Below are positions 1 through 5,520 of a stretch of DNA of 5,944 nt, piece after piece. Numbering within the stretch: position 1 is the first letter of the stretch; the number at the start of each line of letters is the position of its first letter. The position numbers and the translations under genes are program-made. Origin of the DNA: CAZQKL01 sp964593895 [NCBI: uncultured bacterium] (GTDB taxonomy: Bacteria; DYJV01). The DNA lies in the NCBI GenBank assembly GCA_964593895.1, contig CAZQKL010000112.1:1-5944 (forward strand), written 5' to 3'. Below the pieces are notes generated by a model. That model saw only the letters and a program-made list of their open reading frames with translations. It searched no databases and was not told the DNA's origin.

Positions 1-277
1 AGATATGAGTTTTGTTGGTCCAAGACCTGATGTTCCTGGATATGCTGATAAATTAACAGGAGAAGATAGAATTATCCTTTCAGTTAAACCTGGGATAACA
101 GGTCCAGCAACATTAAAGTATAAAAATGAGGAGGAAATTCTTGCAAAAGTTGAAAATCCTAAAGAATACAACGATAAAGTTATCTGGCCAGATAAAGTAA
201 GGATAAATAAAGAATACATAAAAAACTGGTCTTTAAAAAAGGATATAAAAATAATTTTAAAAACAATCTTTTCATGA
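1..277 (+). CDS. Bacterial sugar transferase (polyprenyl-phosphate sugar-1-phosphate transferase), C-terminal part, 5' truncated by the window
   Basis: This is the C-terminal ~91 residues of a PF02397-type sugar transferase, which moves a sugar-1-phosphate from a nucleotide sugar to a polyprenyl phosphate at the cytoplasmic face of the membrane and so starts exopolysaccharide, O-antigen or glycoprotein glycan assembly. The ATG at 5 is not the start: the preceding codon (2-4) is GAT, which completes the family signature DMSFVGPRP, and the frame stays open to the left edge. Further family motifs are KPGITGPA (about 28 residues in) and the tail WPDKVRINKEYIKNWS followed by a basic helix. In this family the catalytic Asp-Glu pair lies about 15 residues before the DMS motif, so it falls outside the window and cannot be checked, nor can any N-terminal membrane segment. 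The stop overlaps the next start by ATGA. The sugar substrate cannot be told from this fragment. Confidence 0.93.
   Translation, partial: DMSFVGPRPDVPGYADKLTGEDRIILSVKPGITGPATLKYKNEEEILAKVENPKEYNDKVIWPDKVRINKEYIKNWSLKKDIKIILKTIFS
274..277 (+). promoter_or_regulatory. ATGA stop/start overlap: translational coupling of sugar transferase and TgpA-like gene
   Basis: The TGA stop of the sugar transferase (275-277) lies inside the ATG start (274-276) of the next gene. The bases just upstream (about 259-273, A/T-rich with a CAATCTTTTC stretch) contain no recognisable Shine-Dalgarno sequence, so initiation probably depends on ribosomes terminating on the upstream gene. That dependence is inference; the overlap is seen directly. 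The early codons after the start are A-rich. Confidence 0.75.
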
Positions 278-2091
278 AAATAAAACAGATTTTAAATATT
301 TTAACTGTTTTTCTTGTATTATTGGCATTTATCAAATGCTTTAAATTTATTCCAATTCCTTTAATTATTTTTGTTACTTTAGCGATAATTTTTTCTTTCT
401 TTTACGAGTTAAAAAACAGAAAAATTTTAACAATTATATCAGCTATTTTCATAATATTATTTTTTAGAAAACTCTCAATTGAAACAATTATTTCATCAGG
501 AATAAATTCAATTGTTTTTTTAATTGGAATAAAATTTTTAGAAGAAAAATCTTATAGGGATTACATGGAAATTTTTGCTTTGGTTATATTTTTATATTCT
601 GCATCAACACTACTTGATTTTAACATTTCATTTCTATTCTACATAATATTCACTCTTTTAATTTCAACAATTACAACAATTTTCCTAATATTTTATGAAA
701 AAAATAAAAACTTAAGGTTAAATAGAATTGAAATCTATTCAATAAGTTTATCTGGTTTTTTATTAATTCTCTTAAGCATTCCTTTAACAATAATACTTTT
801 TATTATTTTACCAAGAGTTGAAAATCCTATTTTTGATTTTCTCTCTCATGAAAATTCAGCTGTAACTGGGTTTACTGATAAAATAAAAATTGGGGATGTC
901 AGGGAAATACAGGAAAATAAGCAGGTTGCGTTTAGAGTAAAAATGAAAAGAATTCCTGAAAAATATCTATACTGGAGAGGAGTTTCTTTAACCACTTTTA
1001 ATGGAATTATGTGGAGTTCTCCAGAGAAAAATTTTAAAGATTTGGTAGTGATTAAAAATAATTTTAGAAATCGTAATTTTAACCAGGAAATTTTTTTAAA
1101 TCCATATCCATATCCTTATCTATTTTCTCTTGATAAATCAATAATATTCATAGAGAAAAGGTTTTTAAATTACATAAAAGATAGAAAAATAACAAGAAGG
1201 ATAAAATATTACGGTTATCTTTTATCATCTGGAAAATTTTATGAAAAAATTACAGATAGAAGTAAATATCTTCAGGTTCCAGAAAATATTAATCCAAAAG
1301 TTGTTGAACTTGCAAAAAAATTGAAAACTCCTGAAAATATATTTAAGTTCCTAACAAGTGGAAAATTTAAATATTCTCTTGAAAATCTTCCAGTTTCTTC
1401 ACATCCATTATACGATTTTTTATTTAAATATAAAAAAGGGAACTGTGAATTTTTTGCAACCGCATTGGCAATAATGTTGAGATTAAATAATATTCCTGCA
1501 AGGATTGTTGTTGGTTATTATGGTGGTTCATATAACAAAATCGGAGGTTATTACATTATTAGAGAAGCAAATGCACACACATGGGTTGAAATGAACCTCC
1601 ACAATTATTGGATAAGAATTGACCCAACAGTTGTTATCCCAATAATTAATTCAAAGTTAAAAAAGCAATCTTTATTTGATAAAATTTCAAATCTTTTAGA
1701 CATAATAAATTATTACTGGTTTATTTTTGTTATTAATTACAATTTTGAAAAGCAATTAAATCTTGCAATAAAGGTTGGATATTCTCTTGAAAATCTAAAA
1801 AAATTTTTTAAAATAATTTTAATAGGCTTTATGCTTCTACTGGGAATAATGTTAATTTTAAAATTTAAAAAGCCATCTTATGAGGAAATTTTACTAAAAG
1901 ATTTGAAAAAAAAGCTAAAAAAATTTAATATAGACTTTCAAAAATCGTATGGATTGTATGAAATTGCAGAAAAATTAAATAACAAAAATTTTTTGGTTTT
2001 TACTGAAAAATTTTATGAATGTGTTTTTAAAAATGAAAAAATTACAGAAAATGATTTCAGGTATCTAAAAAATCTTTTAAAAAAGCTATGA
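274..2091 (+). CDS. Membrane-anchored transglutaminase-like protein, TgpA/DUF3488 type
   Basis: The 605-residue protein has the TgpA architecture. About seven hydrophobic segments fill residues 5-180 (roughly 5-22, 26-44, 51-65, 73-88, 98-114, 118-141, 155-179). An extracytoplasmic region follows with the family's YWRGVSLTTFNGIMW block (233-247), then a transglutaminase core, a last membrane segment (about 512-530) and a lysine-rich cytoplasmic tail (531-605) that weakly resembles the DUF4129-like tail of the family. The papain-like triad is intact: Cys391 in KKGNCEFFA, His435 in NAHTWVE and Asp450 in RIDPT. The enzyme may therefore be active, as a protease, amidase or acyl transferase; true protein cross-linking is not implied. 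The substrate is unknown. In many bacteria this family sits beside a MoxR ATPase and a DUF58 protein, but here the direct neighbours are a sugar transferase and glcD. It overlaps both by ATGA. Family assignment is secure, function is not. Confidence 0.9.
   Translation: MKIKQILNILTVFLVLLAFIKCFKFIPIPLIIFVTLAIIFSFFYELKNRKILTIISAIFIILFFRKLSIETIISSGINSIVFLIGIKFLEEKSYRDYMEIFALVIFLYSASTLLDFNISFLFYIIFTLLISTITTIFLIFYEKNKNLRLNRIEIYSISLSGFLLILLSIPLTIILFIILPRVENPIFDFLSHENSAVTGFTDKIKIGDVREIQENKQVAFRVKMKRIPEKYLYWRGVSLTTFNGIMWSSPEKNFKDLVVIKNNFRNRNFNQEIFLNPYPYPYLFSLDKSIIFIEKRFLNYIKDRKITRRIKYYGYLLSSGKFYEKITDRSKYLQVPENINPKVVELAKKLKTPENIFKFLTSGKFKYSLENLPVSSHPLYDFLFKYKKGNCEFFATALAIMLRLNNIPARIVVGYYGGSYNKIGGYYIIREANAHTWVEMNLHNYWIRIDPTVVIPIINSKLKKQSLFDKISNLLDIINYYWFIFVINYNFEKQLNLAIKVGYSLENLKKFFKIILIGFMLLLGIMLILKFKKPSYEEILLKDLKKKLKKFNIDFQKSYGLYEIAEKLNNKNFLVFTEKFYECVFKNEKITENDFRYLKNLLKKL
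1102..1119 (+). repeat. Short in-frame Pro-Tyr codon repeat inside the TgpA-like gene
   Basis: Three successive CCN-TAT codon pairs (two CCATAT units and one CCTTAT) encode PYPYPY at residues 277-282. They lie in the extracytoplasmic stretch between the YWRG block and the transglutaminase core. It is a low-complexity loop of unknown meaning and too short to call a functional repeat. Confidence 0.5.
2088..2091 (+). promoter_or_regulatory. ATGA stop/start overlap: translational coupling of TgpA-like gene and glcD
   Basis: The TGA stop of the TgpA-like gene (2089-2091) overlaps the ATG start of glcD (2088-2090). No Shine-Dalgarno sequence is visible in the A-rich bases just upstream, as at the previous junction. 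The first 12 bases of the new gene, ATGAAAATAAAA, are identical to those of the TgpA-like gene, so both proteins begin MKIK. Coupled re-initiation is inferred. Confidence 0.72.
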
Positions 2092-3455
2092 AAATAAAAA
2101 ATTTTTTAAAAGAAATTGAAAAAATTTTACCAAGGAAAAATATAATCACTGATAGAGATATTTTAAATTCTTATGCAGTTGACAAGTCAACTATTTTCAC
2201 ATCAACTCCTCCACTTGTTTTAAAACCTGAAAAAAAGGAAGAAATTGTTGAAATTGTGAAAATTTGCAATAAATATAAAATTTCAATAACTCCATGGGGA
2301 AAAGGAACTTCTGTTACTGGAGCAGTTTTATCGTTTGATAAGGATAATATAATCTTATCCCTTGAAAAATTAAATAGAATAACAATTGATGAAGAGAATT
2401 TAGTGGCAATTGTTGAACCAGGAGTTATAACCAATGATTTAAAAAAAGAAGCTGAAAGGTATAATCTTTACTATCCTCCGGACCCAGCAAGTTTTGAAAG
2501 TTCAACAATTGGTGGTAATGTTTCAACAAATGCTGGTGGTGCGGTATCATGTAAATATGGAGTTACAAGAGACTATGTTATTGGGCTTGAGGTTGTATTA
2601 GGAGATGGGAAAATAGAATTTTTTGGTTCAAAATGTGTTAAAAATTCGTCAGGTTATTCATTAAAGGATATATTCATTGGAGCAGAAGGAACTCTTGGAA
2701 TTATTACATTAATAATTTTAAAATTAATACCAAAGCCAAAAGCTAAACTTTCAATGTATGTTACTTTTAAAAATCTCTTCTCTTTATTTAATGCAGTAAA
2801 AGAAATTTTTAAAAATTCCATACTTCCAGCAAGCTTTGAGTATATTGATGACACCGCTTTAAAATATTTGAACAAAAAATTTTCACTTCCTGATAACTTT
2901 GCTTCTGCATCATGTATAATTCAAATTGATGAAAATGAGATTGAAGAGCTAAATAAAGAGATGTTAAAAATTTATGAAATTTTAAGCAAAATTGATGGAT
3001 TTATAAATTTTTATCCATTAACAAATGCTCAAAAAGAAAGGCAAATATGGAATGCAAGAAGACAGATTGGAGAAGTCTTTAGAGAAAATTTTAAAAAAAT
3101 TTTAAAGGCTGATATTGTTGTTCCAAGAGGAAAAGTGAAAAATGTAATAAGAGAAATAAAAATTCTTGCAGAAGAATTTAATGTTGAAGTTTCCTGTTTT
3201 GGTCATGCTGGTGATGGTAATATTCATGTAAATTTTCTCCTTGATAAAAATCTTGAAAATGAGAAAGATGTGCTTAAAAATTTATTTAAAATTGTAAAAA
3301 AATATGAAGGCATGCCTTCAGGTGAGCATGGAATTGGAGTAGCAAAAAAGGAAATTTTAAGAGATTTTGTTGGAGCCAATCAAATTGAAATAATGAAAAA
3401 ATTAAAAAGAATTTTTGACCCTAATGGAATATTTAATCCAAAAAAAATATTTTAA
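2088..3455 (+). CDS. glcD: GlcD-type FAD-linked 2-hydroxyacid dehydrogenase (glycolate/D-lactate oxidase large subunit family)
   Basis: The 455-residue protein has the usual length and two-domain layout of GlcD, D-lactate and D-2-hydroxyglutarate dehydrogenases. These FAD flavoenzymes oxidise a 2-hydroxyacid to the 2-oxoacid and pass electrons to a quinone, an Fe-S partner or another carrier. The N-terminal FAD_binding_4 domain (about 35-215) shows PWGKGTSVTGAV (69-80), YPPDPASFESSTIGGNVSTN (129-148), RDYVIGLEVVLGDG (161-174) and GAEGTLGI (198-205). The C-terminal FAD-oxidase domain (about 216-454) shows WNARR (321-325), the metal-site motif GHAGDGNIHVN (372-382, with His373 and His380), GEHGIG (412-417, with Glu413 and His414) and the closing FDPNGIFNP. 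His373, His380 and Glu413 match the metal ligands known for this family. The precise substrate (glycolate, D-lactate, 2-hydroxyglutarate) cannot be read from sequence. No GlcE or GlcF partner is adjacent: upstream is the TgpA-like gene and downstream is a convergent kinase gene. No SD is visible and the start is set by the ATGA overlap. Confidence 0.92.
   Translation: MKIKNFLKEIEKILPRKNIITDRDILNSYAVDKSTIFTSTPPLVLKPEKKEEIVEIVKICNKYKISITPWGKGTSVTGAVLSFDKDNIILSLEKLNRITIDEENLVAIVEPGVITNDLKKEAERYNLYYPPDPASFESSTIGGNVSTNAGGAVSCKYGVTRDYVIGLEVVLGDGKIEFFGSKCVKNSSGYSLKDIFIGAEGTLGIITLIILKLIPKPKAKLSMYVTFKNLFSLFNAVKEIFKNSILPASFEYIDDTALKYLNKKFSLPDNFASASCIIQIDENEIEELNKEMLKIYEILSKIDGFINFYPLTNAQKERQIWNARRQIGEVFRENFKKILKADIVVPRGKVKNVIREIKILAEEFNVEVSCFGHAGDGNIHVNFLLDKNLENEKDVLKNLFKIVKKYEGMPSGEHGIGVAKKEILRDFVGANQIEIMKKLKRIFDPNGIFNPKKIF
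3452..3455. other. Convergent stop codons sharing TTAA
   Basis: The + strand stop of glcD is TAA at 3453-3455. The - strand stop of the kinase gene is TAA read from 3454 to 3452. The two genes share the self-complementary tetramer TTAA, so there is no intergenic base between opposing operons. No GC-rich hairpin followed by a T run is evident in either direction within about 100 bases, so any terminators must lie inside the opposing gene or be factor-dependent. Confidence 0.9.
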
Positions 3456-5518
3456 CCTACTGGAAGTTCAATTATTACTTTTGTCCCTTGAGGAGAATTA
3501 TCCTGAATTCTAATGTATCCATTATGGTCGGAGATTATTTTTTTCACAATAGTTAAACCAATTCCTGTGCCTCTTTTTTTTGTTGAAAAATATGGCTCAA
3601 AAATTCTATCTTTTATCTCTTGGGGAATTCCTGGTCCATTATCTGAAATTATTATTTGAACAATATTTAAATCTTTTAAAAAGTTAACTTCAATTTTAAT
3701 TATTTTTTTCTCTCTACTAACTTCATTTAAGGCGTGGATGGAATTTTTAATTATATTTAAAATTGCCTGGGAAAAAAGATTTCTATCTAAAGAAATTTCT
3801 GGAATTTCCATGTATTCAAATTGAAAATCTATATCTTTATAGGTATTTTTATGCATTAAAACAATTTCTTCTATTACTTCTACAATATTTTCTTTTTTCA
3901 ATTTTACATCTGGCATTTTTGCAAATTTTGAAAATTCATTGACCATATTTTTAATGCTTACCACATGATTGACAATATTATTTATAATTTTCTCAAAATC
4001 TTCTTTATTTTCAGATATTTGAGAAATATATTTTCTCTTTAACCTTTGAGCTGAAATCTGAATTGGGGTTAAAGGATTTTTTATTTCATGAGCAATTCTC
4101 CTTGCAACTTCTTTCCATGCAGCTGCCTTTTGTGCTAAAATCTCTTGAGTTAAATCATTAAAAACAAATAAAAATCCTATTATTTCATTTTTTTCATTTT
4201 TTAATGGTGAATAAAATACATTTAATGTTAAATTTTCATCATTTACTTTCAAATTATAAGTAGTTGAAAACTGAGTATCTTTTTCAATTAATTTTAAAAT
4301 CACCTCTTCAAAAAATGAATTTTTAATCTCACTGTAGCTTTTTCCAACAATTTTCTCACTTATATTCAATAGTTTCTTTGCAAAAGGATTTATTGTTGTT
4401 ACTTTTCCATCTTTATTAACAGATATAACACCACTGTTTATGTTATTAACAATTCCTTCAATAAATTTTTGCCTCTCAAGTAGATCTTGTCTTGTTTTTT
4501 TCAGGTCATCAACCATTCTATTAAAAGAATTTATAAGAATTCCAACCTCATCTTTAGATTTTAAATCTATTTTCATATCAAGATTTCCCTTACTTATCTC
4601 TTCAGTCGCTTTTGCAAGTTTATAGATTGGTTGGGTTATATCTTTTGCAATGTAAAAAGCAAACCATGTTGCAGAAAAAATAATCACAAGTGTGACAAGC
4701 AGAAGTGAGATTAAATAAGTTTTTTCAATAGGATTTTTCATTAATTTTAAAGTTTGATATTCTTCATAATTTTTCTTAATTTTTGAAAGATTTTTATGTA
4801 ACTTTAAACCAATATAATAAAGCACAATTGCAAATTTTTTCTTATCTTTTTTATATCCATAAATTATGTCTCTTTTATAAATAGGCAAAATATTGGCTCC
4901 CTTATCTTTTTTAGATTGAAGAACATAAGAGACAATTATATCCCTATTTTCTAATAAAGGTTTTCTTGGTAAAATTGTTAATGTAATTTCTGGATTTGAT
5001 TTTATAAACCTTCCATATATGAAGCCATCTGCTTTTATTTTTGATGGATTTTTATTATAAAAAAATTTCTCAGCAAAAAATTCAGCAAGCTTTTTCTTTT
5101 CCTCAATGTATTTTTTGTAAATATAAAGAGTTGAATTTAAAGAAGTTTCAATTTTAGCATTAAACCATCTATTAACACTACTTTTAATAATTATTGATGA
5201 AACAAATAGTTGAAATAAAAGCGGAATTGTGGTGAAAAGAAAAAAAGAAATTACAAGTTTTGTGCTAAGTTTAACTTTTGAACCTTCTTTTCTGGAAAAG
5301 ATAGCTTTAACAATGTTTCTAAAAATCATAAATAGAAGTAAAAGGGTTAAAATAATGTTAATGTTTAGAAGACTGAAAAATATAATATTTGAAGGGAATA
5401 ATCTGTTTGTAAATCCTGTTTTTGCATAATATATTTCAAATAAAGTTGTAAATAAAAGAATCAGAAAAGTGGCAATTATTATTCTAATTTCTATCTTTCT
5501 TTTTCTTTCCTGTTTCAT
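3452..5518 (-). CDS. ntrY: NtrY-like transmembrane sensor histidine kinase (HAMP-PAS-HisKA-HATPase)
   Basis: The 688-residue protein has the order and near the length of NtrY-type sensor kinases of two-component systems. A basic N-terminus precedes membrane segments at about 11-30, 44-66 and 88-111. An extracytoplasmic sensor region (about 112-266) follows, with the family-like NRWFN near its start, then a fourth segment (267-290), HAMP (about 290-343), PAS (about 350-460), HisKA (about 465-535) and HATPase (about 575-688). The phospho-acceptor is His477 in ARRIAHEIKNPLTPIQ, the characteristic NtrY/NtrB-like H-box. The N-box (Asn588, Asn592), DNGPGIP (626-632), EPYFST (641-646) and GTGIGLTIVKK (650-660) are intact, so it should be an active kinase. 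It would autophosphorylate and pass phosphate to an NtrX-like or sigma54-type regulator, classically in nitrogen or redox control; the signal here is unknown. No response regulator is adjacent: upstream on the same strand is dprA, overlapping by one base, and downstream is convergent glcD. Confidence 0.92.
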   Translation of the reverse strand: MKQERKRKIEIRIIIATFLILLFTTLFEIYYAKTGFTNRLFPSNIIFFSLLNINIILTLLLLFMIFRNIVKAIFSRKEGSKVKLSTKLVISFFLFTTIPLLFQLFVSSIIIKSSVNRWFNAKIETSLNSTLYIYKKYIEEKKKLAEFFAEKFFYNKNPSKIKADGFIYGRFIKSNPEITLTILPRKPLLENRDIIVSYVLQSKKDKGANILPIYKRDIIYGYKKDKKKFAIVLYYIGLKLHKNLSKIKKNYEEYQTLKLMKNPIEKTYLISLLLVTLVIIFSATWFAFYIAKDITQPIYKLAKATEEISKGNLDMKIDLKSKDEVGILINSFNRMVDDLKKTRQDLLERQKFIEGIVNNINSGVISVNKDGKVTTINPFAKKLLNISEKIVGKSYSEIKNSFFEEVILKLIEKDTQFSTTYNLKVNDENLTLNVFYSPLKNEKNEIIGFLFVFNDLTQEILAQKAAAWKEVARRIAHEIKNPLTPIQISAQRLKRKYISQISENKEDFEKIINNIVNHVVSIKNMVNEFSKFAKMPDVKLKKENIVEVIEEIVLMHKNTYKDIDFQFEYMEIPEISLDRNLFSQAILNIIKNSIHALNEVSREKKIIKIEVNFLKDLNIVQIIISDNGPGIPQEIKDRIFEPYFSTKKRGTGIGLTIVKKIISDHNGYIRIQDNSPQGTKVIIELPVG

Positions 5519-5520
5519 TA
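5516..5520 (-). promoter_or_regulatory. TAATG stop/start overlap between dprA and the NtrY-like kinase gene
   Basis: On the - strand the dprA stop TAA (5520-5518) and the kinase start ATG (5518-5516) share one base, giving TAATG. No clear Shine-Dalgarno sequence lies in the A/T-rich bases just upstream, so coupled re-initiation is likely (inference). The overlap supports this ATG as the kinase start and co-transcription of the two genes. Confidence 0.75.

Noticed and set aside
5-7. ATG at position 5 as the start of the first gene
   Set aside because: The codon before it is GAT, completing the conserved DMSxVGPRP motif, and the frame is open to the window edge, so the Met is internal.
1906-1923. 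A8-G run followed by A7 in the TgpA-like gene, containing an in-frame A AAA AAG slippery heptamer
   Set aside because: A -1 shift would reach a stop after four codons, no stimulatory hairpin or SD is evident, and A runs are common throughout this lysine-rich genome.
2171-2434. Antisense open frame of 87 codons on the - strand inside glcD
   Set aside because: It lies opposite the conserved FAD-binding domain of glcD and has no recognisable domain, so it is a shadow of the real gene.
2654-2875. Antisense open frame of 73 codons on the - strand inside glcD
   Set aside because: It mirrors conserved glcD coding sequence and has no independent support such as an SD or known motif.
3444-3453. AAAATATTTT palindrome next to a T-rich run on the - strand, as a possible terminator for the kinase gene
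   Set aside because: The stem is pure A/T with no loop and would be too weak; such palindromes are expected by chance at this composition.
3495-3510. GAATT-6-AATTC inverted repeat just past the glcD stop, as a possible terminator
   Set aside because: The stem is only five weak pairs, no T run follows, and the bases encode the conserved C-terminal end of the kinase.
4440-4625. + strand open frame of 61 codons opposite the HAMP/PAS region of the kinase gene
   Set aside because: It is the complement of well-conserved HAMP and linker coding sequence; the serine-rich translation is typical of antisense frames.
5229-5429. + strand open frame of 66 codons opposite the N-terminal membrane segments of the kinase gene
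   Set aside because: It is complementary to clear transmembrane coding sequence and has no supporting motif.
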